DNA of 64,000 bases from Adineta ricciae (taxonomy: Eukaryota > Rotifera > Eurotatoria > Adinetida > Adinetidae): positions 34,371-98,370 of the forward strand of contig CAJNOJ010000260.1 in assembly GCA_905250025.1 (NCBI GenBank), written 5' to 3'. Shown here piece by piece: positions 1-11,800 of the stretch (positions are counted from its first letter, which is position 1; every line of letters starts with the position of its first letter). Both the position numbers and the translations under genes were made by a program. A model generated the notes under the pieces. It made no database searches. It was not told the DNA's origin and saw only the letters and a program-made list of their open reading frames with translations.

Positions 1-745
1 AACACTATCTAGTTTTTACTCCAAGTACTCATAAACTAAATGTGCTCTTCGTGGTTAGCGCTAATCAGAAATCACCGAGTTGACTACATAATATGTTTTA
101 ACTAAGGAGAAAAGCGAATCTTGGGAGTCTTCAGCACTTCCTAATTTTTGCCAGTTTCTCAAATTTTCCAGGATATGTATGAATTTTTTAGGAATCTTTT
201 GTTTTTTCAGGATCCTTTAGAATATATGGGTCATCACCGTATTTTTTTTGCCATTTATGATTCGAAAAACTAGAACAATCAAGAAAAAATCCCAAAAATT
301 CACAAAACTGCTCTTTGTGAAACATGATCTGAAAGGATGTTGAAATATTTATGAGTGGAAATTTGGACTTATCATCTTTGTTCAAAGGCGCTACCGACAG
401 ATATAATAATCTCCTTACAAATTGTCGCTTAAAAACCTAGTCAGCAGTAGCACTAAGATTTGACAGGATTGTACCGATCTCTATTTTCCTTTCGAATCGA
501 TTCCAGCCTCGTCGGGATTGGAATTCAAAACAGTACCTTAATCATATCGACACGATCCTGTGGGACGTTTCCTAGTTGACGAAAATACTAAAATGTACAC
601 TGGAACATCACGTTTTAATTGAAAAAGCGTATCAGTATACAATGTTATTAGTGATATCTCATTCAGCAGGTATGTGAAAAATATCTCTGACAGATTGGCA
701 AACAAAGGAATTTAAACAAGACCAGGACAGGTTTTCCGTTAGGAA
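1..745. other. Intergenic, no gene recognised
   Basis: I see no supportable gene. The only longer frame (minus strand, 188-385) has no recognisable motif and is AT-rich low-complexity sequence. A promoter for the small gene at 746 may lie at the right end, but no clear element is visible. Confidence 0.4.
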
Positions 746-1188
746 ATGGCTTCAGTGTTTGGACAAAACAACGTCACCCTGGCGAGCCCCAAACTCATCC
801 GATCCTTCGTACAAGTGATCGAGAGGTAAGTAGACTAACTATGAAACTGTATCACAACGAGCAGACCAAATGAATTGTGTTTCACATTTTGAATTCCACC
901 AGAGATGGTGCCGAGAGCTTTTTCGCGTTGTAAATACATATTATATGTTTATTCTATGAGACAAGAATATCATATGCTATGTAAAAAAAACGTGAAAAAT
1001 CTTTAGGGCGGCGCCCAACCATCCATTGAATCCTGGTTACGCCACTAATTCACAGATATCGTACAACGGCTGAAATTAAAGAAATGAATGCGGAAGATAT
1101 ACGAAATACTGTCATTGTTGAAGTACACAAAGCGACACATTATTCCATTCCAGACATTCAAGCGAAAGATAGCTGTCAACTTCATTGA
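746..1188 (+). CDS. Small two-exon gene of unknown function (about 70 residues), possibly truncated
   Basis: Exon 1 (746-825) starts with ATG and ends at a consensus donor AG|GTAAGT in phase 2. Exon 2 (1056-1188) follows an acceptor TTCACAG and continues in the matching phase, so the join reads VIER-YRTTAEIKEMNAED. The predicted product has 70 residues. The segment EDIRNTVIVEVHKAT resembles a repeated module I have seen in rotifer proteins of unknown function; that is a weak memory-based comparison. The 230 bp intron is long for this genome, and its 3' part (about 1000-1048) looks like the end of a hAT-type element. The protein may be a stub of a larger gene, since nothing in frame continues after the TGA at 1186. 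Phase agreement and splice signals are seen; function is unknown. Confidence 0.42.
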
Positions 1189-1348
1189 CTGCTCGATCGT
1201 ATAATCGAGCCCGGCTGATTTTTATTACGTAAAACCAACACTCGTTGTGAATTCTTAACCATTGTCAAATAAACACATATTAGGATGATAGATGTTCTAT
1301 GCTTCTACTACTATTTGTGCATACACATTTACACGAGAACAGTGTTTC

Positions 1349-2758
1349 TCATCTAGACAGCCATAGAATGAATCCTTTTCTTGCTTTTGCTATTGGGCGA
1401 AGTTTGTCGTTGCCAAGTGTTGACAGACTACAGTGCCGCAAGTCAAGCTTCTTCAGTGAACGATTACGCTCTATCAGGGCGACTATTGAATCAACACTCT
1501 CATCATTGACATCAACGTTTGCACCTAGATTTAAAATCTCGAGGCACGTGCTGTCACCGACAAGCGCTTTGGTTAATTTGTTCACACCCTGACTACTGAT
1601 CCGATTTAGTTTTAAGGATAAGTCAAGTAATGTCGTATTTGTTTCAAGTGCTTTTGCCAAATGTTCTACGCCACTATCAGATATATCGTTCGCTTCCAAA
1701 TCAAGTCGTTTAAGATTTGAAGAATTGACTACCGATGCCAACAAACACGCACCCGAATCGGCAATAGCACAATAAGAAATATTCAGTACTTCCAAGAATG
1801 TTTTCTTACGCATTACATTTTTGAGTATCGTGATAGCGCCTAGTGTGAGATCGCTCTTCATCAAATCAAGAGTTGCGCACTGTTTGCCAACAATACCCTG
1901 CTTAACAACAATTCTCATATCTTGATCACTCAGCTGTTGACCACTTAGATCCATTTGACGTGATTGGCAATTACGTATAATTTGTTCAAGTTGGTCATTG
2001 CAATAGGGAATGGAATTCGGTAATACACCACCCATGGGCAATAGTGCGAGCAAAGGAGATGGTGGATCAACCTCTTCCAAATGTATGATATGCAAATCAT
2101 TGCCAACATCCATGATTGCAATAACTTTAAATTGGCGAGCTGGAAGTAATAAGATCTCACTTTCCTTGGCTATCATGGAATGTTGCTGAACATCTTTAGC
2201 AGAATGGCAATCGATTGTAAATAACGTTCGTTTCCCGGTCTCACCCAAAAATATTTGGTTTTGAAGCACCTTCAAACATGACGTGCAAGAAGAAAATCCC
2301 CACCAAACGATCGTTTCACCTTGGTGATAATCAGCACTAAGGTCTCTCGTAACTCCACGGTGAACAACACGCCTTTTCGACGGTAGTTTTGAAAGGGCTG
2401 TAATCAAGAGTTTCAGATATAGAAACCATGGTCGTAATGCGTCTCGATTCTTCATACGCAATGTTTTGTTGAGAATAAAGTAGAATGCATCCTCGATAGG
2501 CGAACATGGCATAGAGTAAAGTACAATGGCAGCTGACTCGTCAGGTGATAGACTATCGAGTGTAGTTTTAACATTGCTATTAGCTACTCTAATCAGCTGT
2601 TCGATGTTAGGTATGAGTGACTTCAGAGGCTGGACAGACTCTTTAAGAGAGACTAGCGGCATTATCTCATAACCCTCGATTGGTAAAAGTATTCTTCCAG
2701 GCTCTTCCACCATGTCAGACAAACGGGCAGCATGCGTTTGCGCATCGAATGGGTTCAT
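1349..2758 (-). CDS. ADP-ribosyltransferase fused to leucine-rich repeats (ART-LRR), first tandem copy
   Basis: A single-exon protein of 469 residues. Residues 1 to about 235 carry an arginine-type mono-ADP-ribosyltransferase domain: R134 in HRGV, the WWGFSSCTS strand with the catalytic-type Ser near 156, and the E199-S-E201 (ExE) pair in KESEILLLP. This is the R-S-ExE triad of arginine ARTs, which transfer ADP-ribose from NAD to arginine. Residues about 250-460 are ribonuclease-inhibitor-type leucine-rich repeats (LNISYCAIADSG, LDLEANDISDSG, LSLKLNRISSQG, LDLRHCSL). No signal peptide or membrane segment is seen, so it is probably cytosolic. The ATG at 2758 gives the whole conserved N-terminus. 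A paralogue with the same order lies 197 bp upstream on the same strand. The LRR part probably recognises a partner, by analogy with other LRR fusions; the target is unknown. Confidence 0.85.
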   Translation of the reverse strand: MNPFDAQTHAARLSDMVEEPGRILLPIEGYEIMPLVSLKESVQPLKSLIPNIEQLIRVANSNVKTTLDSLSPDESAAIVLYSMPCSPIEDAFYFILNKTLRMKNRDALRPWFLYLKLLITALSKLPSKRRVVHRGVTRDLSADYHQGETIVWWGFSSCTSCLKVLQNQIFLGETGKRTLFTIDCHSAKDVQQHSMIAKESEILLLPARQFKVIAIMDVGNDLHIIHLEEVDPPSPLLALLPMGGVLPNSIPYCNDQLEQIIRNCQSRQMDLSGQQLSDQDMRIVVKQGIVGKQCATLDLMKSDLTLGAITILKNVMRKKTFLEVLNISYCAIADSGACLLASVVNSSNLKRLDLEANDISDSGVEHLAKALETNTTLLDLSLKLNRISSQGVNKLTKALVGDSTCLEILNLGANVDVNDESVDSIVALIERNRSLKKLDLRHCSLSTLGNDKLRPIAKARKGFILWLSR

Positions 2759-2955
2759 TTTCTTCGAATGATAATTGAACAGAATTAGTAGAGATCTAAA
2801 AAAAAGAGAAGAGAATAATATTTTCGATGATCAGAATACCTTTTTGAATGTATGAGAAACCTTTACTGTTATATGTTCAGAGGTTTGTATAGGTAAGATT
2901 TACTTAATAAAAATGGTAGATATTTAACTGAAAACGAATGGTACATGTCAAAGTT

Positions 2956-4660
2956 TTAGACTTCGTTGAAGTTTTCGATATTCAAACGGAAATTTCGCTT
3001 TGATGCGGCTTCTTGTCGAAGAGACTGTCGTCCATGCTGAGTTAGTTTACATTCGGTCAACCAGAGGGTATCCAGAGACTCATTTGCCTTGAACATACTG
3101 ATGAGAACATCCACACTGGCGTCAGTTATTTGTTTATTGTTGTCCAGGTAAAGTTTTTTCAGACATGCTCTCGGATTCGACAGCGCTTCAGCTAATAATT
3201 TCACACCCACATCAGTTATGAGATTGCCATCCAAACGCAGGACAGTCAATGATGGTTTGCCTTTGATTACGTCTACCAAGTATCTCGCACCTTCATCCAT
3301 GACCTTATTATTACTAAGGTTAAGTGTCTTGATAGGCGCCTTGTCGACCTTCTACAAAATCAGATACTGTCATTAGATTCAATATCGCTACGGTGTACGT
3401 ATGGGGGTCTAGTCTTCTCTCAGCTTCACTTCAGCTATATAAGAATATGTGAGATACCGGTAACTGTGAACCAAGCTACATACCACTTACTTTCTTTATT
3501 CCTATTTTACAAAATGTCCAAGCAATAATACTGATCGTTTCGTGAGTAGATAGCTCCTTCGCCAATTCATATAATACAGCGTCTGTCATATTCGTATGAC
3601 TAAAATCTATTTCTTCTAGTGTAATACTGTCATGAATTGCTTTCGCTAGGACTGTCATGCCATCCGATCTTATTTCATTATGCTGCAAAGAAAGGCTTGT
3701 GCATTTCTTCTTAGTAATTGCTTGTTCAGCAACAACGGCCATGTCTTGATTGCTTAATTGTCTACCGCTTAAGACTATTCGGCCAAGGGGTGGATAGCCT
3801 TGGATTAAACGCTCGACAGATTCTTTTCGATTGTCTGCATCCTTATTAGGTGAGATGGGTGGTACAGGTGGAAAATCTACATCAATTTCTGAAATATCGA
3901 ATTCAGCGCTTGTAGAAATTTCGCCAGGTATTTTCTCGAGCCAAGGAAATTGTGGCTCGATTTGTTGCAGTTTAATCATATGAAGTCCATGGCCAAGATT
4001 TAGGCATCCAATTACTTTGAACTCTGTGCCAGGAAGAAGCACAATTTCACTTTCAGTTGGATATGTAGAATACCGACTAATATCTTTGCCAGAATGACAA
4101 ATAATGTCAAAGATAGTTCTTTCGCCTTTTGTACCACAAAAACAAGGCTTTTTGAGTACGTCCAATACACTTGTGCATGAACTGAAGCTCCACCAAACCA
4201 ACCCGGATATGTTAAGATACTGCTGCGACAAGTCCAATTTCACTCCTCGGAAAACATGGCATCGAGTCGATGGAATTTTTGAAAATGCGCCGATAATCAA
4301 TCGCAAATAAAGAAACCACGGTTTCATTTCTTGACGATCTTCGGCACGTAGACTCTTATTCAGAACAACATATAGACATCGATCACGTGGAGACCATTCC
4401 TTCGTATACAATCTGATTGAGGCCATTTCGTCGATAGAAAGTTTATCGTTTGATAGACTTTTACATTCTTCTTTCACTTGAGTTGCTTTAATCTCAATAC
4501 CAAATACATGTGAAACGAGCGGCTTAACAGCTTCTTCAATAGAAACCAAGGGCATTTTGGCGAAGCCAGCAAGAGGTGGTAACATTCTTCTAGGTTCATC
4601 AAGTACATCCGAGTAGCGCTCCCAAAGTATTTCTGTAGCTTGATCATCTTCGGTGCCCAT
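2956..4660 (-). CDS. ADP-ribosyltransferase fused to leucine-rich repeats (ART-LRR), second tandem copy, two exons
   Basis: Exon 1 is 4660-3491 and exon 2 is 3351-2956, separated by a 139 bp intron (3490-3352) with GTAAGT donor and TTTTGTAG acceptor in phase 0. The join restores an LRR (KVDKAPIKTLNLSNNKVMDE) and gives 521 residues. The ART triad is complete: R138 in FRGV, Ser 161 in WWSFSSCTS, and E203-S-E205 in TESEIVLLPG. LRRs run from about residue 290 to the end. I start at the ATG at 4660; a longer frame would begin at a TTG behind a TTTCAG, so a 5' non-coding exon upstream is possible. The domain order matches the gene downstream, which points to tandem duplication, but the two proteins are well diverged, so it is not recent. 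Confidence 0.85.
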
Positions 4661-4797
4661 TTGATAAAATGATATGTTCGGTAACAAAATCTGAAACGAA
4701 GGTTCTCATGATGACGTAAGATATCTTACCGCTTGATTCGAGTTTTTTTTTCAGGATTTATTCGTTCAGATTTGCGTTTCAACGCTGATCCCGCTAG

Positions 4798-4915
4798 TTC
4801 CAAGTAGAACTCCATGCGTTCTATCGATTCCAATGATCAAATTTCCAAAAATAGCTGTGTGTGGGTGAACACTTTTATGATTGGAATCGATAGAACTCAT
4901 CAAGGTCTACTTGGA
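4798..4915. repeat. Palindromic foldback repeat
   Basis: Left arm 4798-4839 and right arm 4879-4915 are imperfect reverse complements; both arms contain TTCTATCGATTCCAAT and end in TCCAAGTAGA. The loop is about 40 bp. The phrases 'gttcca...cgattcc' recur as direct and inverted sub-units to about 5240, so this is part of a larger repeat cluster. Frames at 4814-5167 and 5243-5470 lie inside the cluster and do not look like proteins. Confidence 0.7.
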
Positions 4916-4940
4916 CCCAGCGTGATCATAGTTGAAACAC

Positions 4941-5070
4941 GTAGAATATCTTTGAGCAGGATTCGACTTTTTCTTGAGACGATTCGTTTAAGTGTAGGTT
5001 CCAACCGAACTAACACCGGTTCCAAGTACAACTTAATGAGCTCTATCGGTTCCAAAAATAAATTTTTAGG
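4941..5070. repeat. Dispersed repeat, copy 1
   Basis: The sequence from GTAGAATATCTTTGAGCAGG through the 'ggttccaagtacaactt-atgag-tctatcggttcca' block is closely matched at 55389-55520 in the same orientation. Both copies neighbour short CCCTCACCCTC runs. It is probably a non-autonomous mobile element or its remnant. No coding capacity is seen. Confidence 0.65.
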
Positions 5071-5849
5071 AAAAGTCCTTCCTTCACCCCGAAAACCTCA
5101 AATTTGTAGAAAAACCCGGGCGGATTCGTCTCGCTACCATCTGTCTCGATTTCAACACTGGTTCTAGATCAAACTCCACGAGTTCTGTCGCTTCCAATCA
5201 CAAAAGTTTTCACCCATACCCTCACCCTCAAAGATATCCTAGGTGCTGAAACGCGCTCCCGTGCGCATCGGCTCCCGAAAAAGTGGATTCTGGAGCGAAG
5301 ATATCCTACGTCTCATTCAGCCGTTTCAATCACGGTGTTTACATATTGATGGTCCAGGATCTCTATTTATGCGATTTATTTTTTCGCAACTTCAAGGGAA
5401 CTCTCTCCGGCTTTTAAGGGTTAATAACGAATCGAAATTTCATAGAAAAAAAACTAGGAAGTGTGCCTGAATAAAATATTCGTTTACTCACATATTTTGA
5501 TACGATATAATAATATTGTATTTATGGTCGCTGATTCATTCAATACATTTAGTTTTAAGATGATTTTTCAATGTGCATAATTGCATGTTTCTTTCATAAA
5601 TCAAGGACGACCGTGATTTTGTTTTATTGATCTAGGCACATGTAAATGGCGCAGAAAGAAATTGCGCTCATCCACAATTTTTTCGTTGAATAAATTTGCA
5701 AGTGGTGTGTAATTATTTGGCGGCGCAAAATATTCGTAGTTGGTAAACTCCAACTTAACATGTTACTTTTATGAGTAGGCGACAGCGTAATAAAATCACA
5801 CACTTTGATCAAACAAACGTATTTTATTGCAAAAACTTCATTACCTAGG

Positions 5850-8800
5850 ATGTCAGAAGCGACAAGACGTCTGGTCAAACTCGTGCGAGATAAAGCTCGT
5901 AGCCAGGATGCGTGCCGAAAAGCCCAACAGCTTTTGCAGCAAGGGGCAGATATCAAAGCTCCCATTAAAAATCAATCAATGATTGACTATATTATTGCTG
6001 AAGAACAACGATGTCGAATACCTCGACCGTGGGAAGCTGACTGCTGTTTACATCTAGTAGAAGTTCTGCGACAAGGTGCTTCCGACCAACTCCGAGCGCA
6101 TGTGTTCGCTGGAAATGATGGTAATCTCGACGAAATGCGTCAGCTAGTTCAATTACAAGCAAGCTGCTACCAAGGAGGTCCACAGAGACCATTAGGTTTA
6201 TTGGGTGACTTGATAAATGAACGGACGAATACTATTCGACTTGATGTCGCTAAATTCCTGGTTGAGAATGACATTGATAAACAATACAGTTGGTTCTCCG
6301 TTGATACTGAAGGGAAAACCTGCGTATGCATTGCTAAGGACAATCCGAACTGTCCAAAGAACGTGGTTGATTATCTGCAGCAACATTTTGATATAATTTT
6401 AAGTAAAATTCCTCGTACCAAGCCTGAAATTGATCAAGAACAGATAGTCGCATGTTTTCGTCGAGGTGCTCGATTGGAAACGGTTGATGAAGATGGAAAT
6501 ACTGTTCTTTCTAACGCGGTTATCATGAATAACTTGGAACTCGTCAATGTGCTTCTGTCACTGGGCAGCCAATTGACACATCGAAACAAGAACGGTCTCA
6601 CACCTTTACAAATTGCTGAGAATGCCACATCAAGAAATCCTCCATTAGTAGCTATTTTACAGAAACAAGCTGTGAACATAGAGTTGAAGGATTTGATTGA
6701 AGCAAAAGGATCTCATTTGACAACCGACGAAGTCCGACGTCTGTTAGACAAAGGAGTCAACATCAATGCTAAAATGGAAAATGGGAACTCATTTCTACAT
6801 ATTTTGATATCGAATGACGGCACACCAGATATGATCATTACTTTCGTTAATGATTTTCATGCTGACCTATCAACAACAAACATCGATGGATACCGACCGA
6901 TCGAAACATGTATTATGAAAGAAAAACATCCATATGCTCGGTTGACCGCTGTTTTAAAATTATCAAAACTAAGTATGGATATGTTTAATAATGTCAAATT
7001 GAACAAAACCCTTTTACAATTTGCCAACGATCAGAATCGTACCGAAGCAGGAAAACTAGTGCAAAATGAACTGAACCTTCGTTTATGGAGCTGTGTGATG
7101 CGCATCAGCACAAACGCAGAGCAAAACAAAATTCTTATGGCTGAAATCGAACAGTTAATTCGCTACGGTGCTCAAATTAACTACAAACATCAAGAGAATT
7201 CATATTCGGAATGGACTGCATTGCATTTAGTTTGTCAAATGGGTTCGAAATCATTTGTTCAATTTGTAATCGAACACTTCGAAGCAGATTATACACTGAA
7301 AAATTCCAATGGCGATTGTCCGATTTCTCTTGCAGCTGAAAATGGTCATCTGATGATTGTTGAGTATTTACGCGGCTTACCAAATACAAATTTGAACATA
7401 TTTAACAAAGATCAGCAGACACCGCTACATTTAGCAACAAAAAATCACCACCTACTCGTCGTGCGATATCTTGTGCAATGGGGTGCTGACCATCAAGCAT
7501 TAAATCAATGGAAACAAACTCCACTCAATATAGCGCAAGCCAGCCAGCCGAAAAACAAAGAAGAAGAGATCATTGGTAAAAAATTAGTTCAACTTCTCCA
7601 ACGATTGGTTTGTCCACCTGTTCATGGTTCAGCTGGACAGTCGATCGACACAAAACAGCCAGAGCTTGATCTCGACACTTGTGAATTAGGATCACCCGTG
7701 AACATCAATCCTATTTCCATGATAAATGAAGATGCTGAAGGCGAGCGGGGGAAAACCTACAGAGAAAATATTCTTGCTAATCATCCAAACGATATTTTAC
7801 ATGATGCCGCAAAAAAGGGAAACCTTTTCGCCGCACAAAAAGCATTGAGCGACGGGGCTAATATCCGTCATAGAAACAAACCAGATCGTACTCCATACGA
7901 AGTGGCGCACAGGACAGCAGCAAAATGTGCTACTCAATTAAACTCACCCTTACTCGACTCACAGGACCGTTTACGTTTACAAGGTTTGCTTTATCACTGC
8001 CAAGAAATTATCAAACTCATCCAACAGACTGCTCAAAACAAAATTAGTCAGGCCATAGATAGTTCCAATGCAGGTCTTGTCATGGCGTACCATGCTGCAG
8101 GAGCGACACTCACTCCTGAACTATTTTCCAAAGCTTGTAATGCATCTGGGTCCGAAACTGTTGAAATCGTCGATTATCTTCTCAGAAACAGTGAAGACAT
8201 TCAGAAAGTAGTGAGCAACTATTCGTCATCTGATTCTCCGTATCACATCGCAAAAAAGAATGGGAATACAAGATTAGCCTCCTATTTCAAATATCAATTG
8301 TCAATGCGATGTACAAAAGCAATTATGGAAAATAGTTTCCTATCTGTTCAGAAACTAGTGCATGATGGTGCAAGCGTTGATATGGTTGATACGAATAATT
8401 TACAACAGGCATTGGCTCATCAAAACACTCAAATGATTCAACTATTGTGTCGGTGTGGTGCAAAAATGCCATCCAAATGGCTCGCTGCAAAAGACATCGT
8501 GCTTTCACCAGCTGAATCTCAACAATTCAAACCAGAAATCAGATTTATTATCAATCAATGTCTGATCGATAGTCGACTTCGTTTTGCAGCTGCTAATGGC
8601 GATCTTAATTGTTTGATTCTATGCCAACGACTTGGTGCTAATATTAATTCTGTGAACTGTCACGGTTCAACTGCACTTTTATATGCTCTTAAATACAGCC
8701 ATTCCTTTCCAGTTGTCCATGCCCTTGTTTCACGTGGTGCATCGATATTGCATTTCAATGAAGATGAACCAAAGTCATTAATTCAGTTTGCAAAAAGACA

Positions 8801-11800
8801 GAACTGTCAACAGATCGCTAGCTATTTGTTTCAAGAACTGAATGCACAATTTTTATCCGCAATTCTCAACAATGATCGACAAAGCGCAACGACATTTGCG
8901 CAGTTTGGCGCGGATTTCAACTATCAGGATGAACAAGGGCGTACGCCATTACATTACGCTGTACAATACCACGGTATCGAGCTTGTCACTTGGCTACATG
9001 CTGGCGGTAGCGTTGCGAACAAAGCTGATATCAACGGTGATTATCCAATCATTTTAGCAACTGAAAGGGGCGACTATGCTACAGTTGAACATTTTGTAAA
9101 ACACGATCCAAATACGAAACAACAAACAAACAAATCCGGATTGACCGCTTTACAAATAGCGCAAAAATTGGGATTCACAAGAATCGCTCAATTAATCTTG
9201 ACCGGAGAAAGTGTACCTGAATCTTCGGCGGATGCTGAAGAAATTCGACTCGATAGAGAAGTGTTAAAAAACGCAGCTGAAAAAGGTGAGATCAAGGTGA
9301 TGCAAGAATTCGTCAAGCAACCGTACGAATCGAGAGAAGAGAAAAGAAAACTTTGCCATGAATTGCTTAAAATCGCAAGGCGAGCTAATCAGTTAGAAAT
9401 TGTCCGTATTCTCGAATCTTATTACAACACAAAACCGATATCAAATGAAGGATCAGGCGGTAATGTCCGATTGAGTGAATATTACCAGAAAGTTTTGCTC
9501 GGATTTCTAAGTGGTATCAGCGGTATTATTGCCGATAGTCGAGTTGACCTTGATCCAACCGATCCCGCAACTTACAGAGAGCTTTTCTCTGATTTGACGT
9601 CGAGAGTAAACAAATATTCACAAGAATTACAACAAGTGAATAGTGAACAAGATTTGAAAAAATTAATCGAGAAAGATTCAGCGCACACAAACAAAAGAAT
9701 AGCTGAACTACATAAAAAACTAGAAGAAGTTTTGGAAAGCAAAGATTCTTTGGAGGCGAGTATCGAAGATCTGGAACAGCGCGTTCATACACAAGAAAAG
9801 TCAACGAATATTACAGCGATTCAACGAAAAGAATATATGGTAGAGAGAGAAGCTCTGAATAAAAAATTATCTGAGTATGACAGCTCCATACTTTTATTGA
9901 AACGTCGCGAAGAAGCTCTATTAATGAGACGAAACACAATAAATTTTATCAAAAATAATTCGAATTTAGCATTGTTCCATCAAACAATTGAAAATCGCTT
10001 GGACGCGTTGTTCACAAGTGTTTTCGCAGCAGAAGGTGGTTATGCGAAAAGAGAAACAATCATTCCTTTCAGTAAGATACATCGTACATCACGATCGATG
10101 AACGTAATTTCTATTTGTCTTTTTTTAGTGAATCTATTGCTAACAAATGTCAAATCAACACTAAATCCGATTCTGTCAAAACTGAACGAAAAAGTACAGC
10201 GACAAGAATGGCATGCTATTTCAACTCTTGGTAATATTGAAGAACTGAAACGAATCGCATCCGATACAGCTGGGATAATCACTCTCTACTATAAAGAACA
10301 AATTCAATTGATTGATCCATTTCGAAAGATTAAAGGTACAAATATGTTCAATACAAGAATAAAATGGATTAAAAATGTCTTCTACGATGCTCGTCCAGAA
10401 GGTTCCGAAGAGATGGCCATTACTATGTTTGCTGAATATGTAACCGCGTGGATTATTGACGCTCTTAAGGCAAGTAAAACTGAGCTTATTGCAACAGAAT
10501 CATTACCGGCGCAACTTTGGTTGTTTGTTGCAAAGAAAAATCCTATGGATCAAGGAACAACTGTCCAAGTGACCGATGCTGTTGGGGTTTCAGCTGGACA
10601 ACAAAGAATTCCTTTAAAGATCCGCAATTCGTTTGGCAAAGACGAAGAAAAGCAAGCACAATTGCGTCATCTCATCGGTTGTGTATCTGTTCTTGGTAGT
10701 AATGGACATATTTATCAGTATTCGAAACCAACGAATTCTTCTGACCATGAATTGGTGGACTTGGAAATATTTGGCTACGTCTATGTCAAACCATTCTCAT
10801 CTGATAAAAGAGTATTGGACGCAATTGTAGATGGACGAAAGTTGGTCTTGGCCAAACGCGATACACATGGAGATATCCTAACAAAATTCGAAGAGATAGC
10901 GCTGCATGCTCAGACCTATGCCGATCAAATTGAGCAGTTTACAGGCGAATCTTCCGTCAACAAAGAAATAACGAAGCAAGTGGCAGAAACTCTTCAACAT
11001 CAACACATTTTTGCTAGTTTGAACCATGTCGATGAAGAGCTGAAAAAGCTCCAAGAAACAGTAGAATTAGATATTGATGTTCTACGTGAAGATATTGAAC
11101 GAAAAGTACGATTTTATCAAGTATCGATCGATGCAGCTCATGAACAAATTAAAATAGAAGCAGAAGCGAATCGAAAGGCACTTGCCGAAGAAATGCATCG
11201 ACACTATGAGAAAACATGGCAAGACTTGAACGAACAATTTCAAAATGTGCAACAACATTTGGGAAAATTTGTGGCGGATCGTTTGACCAAGATTGAAAAG
11301 TATGTGGAAGAAAATAGCAAGAAAATCGAAAAAGAGGCTGAAACAGCTAGATCTGATTCTCGCATAGCCGTAGCACAATCAGGTCGAGCTAGTGAAATCG
11401 CACAACAAGCGGCACAGGACGCAACACAAGCTGCACTTGTTTGTGGCAGATATTCAAAGCTACTTGAACAACAATATCAAGAATTTCAGAAGAAAATCCA
11501 GATTTGTGAGACTACAATCAACCAGAAGGCAGCCGCACAAGAAGAATTCTGTAAGCATGAGATTGCGGAAACATGCGACACAATTCGGTCGAAATGCGAG
11601 CAAGCACGGAAGGCAGTGCAGGATGTTCAAAGCAGTACAAGACAGCAACTGGATATTCAGAAAGAAGAAAAGGAGATATTAGTAAATGAAGTTCATAAGG
11701 CAAGGGTAGAAAGCCAAAAGGTGGCTGTCGAGGCGAAGCGAGCTGCAAATGCTGCTGCAGAAGCATTGGGAAAAGTCGAAAAGGCACTTGAGCGAATACA

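Noticed and set aside
1000..1048. Full hAT transposon
   Set aside because: Only one end resembles a hAT terminus; no matching left end and no clean 8 bp target duplication was found, so it is only mentioned.
1299..1592. 97-codon plus-strand frame
   Set aside because: It is antisense to the 3' end of the first ART-LRR gene and has no motif of its own.
4814..5470. Two plus-strand frames (117 and 75 codons)
   Set aside because: They lie in the palindromic repeat cluster; the translations are low-complexity by-products of the repeat.
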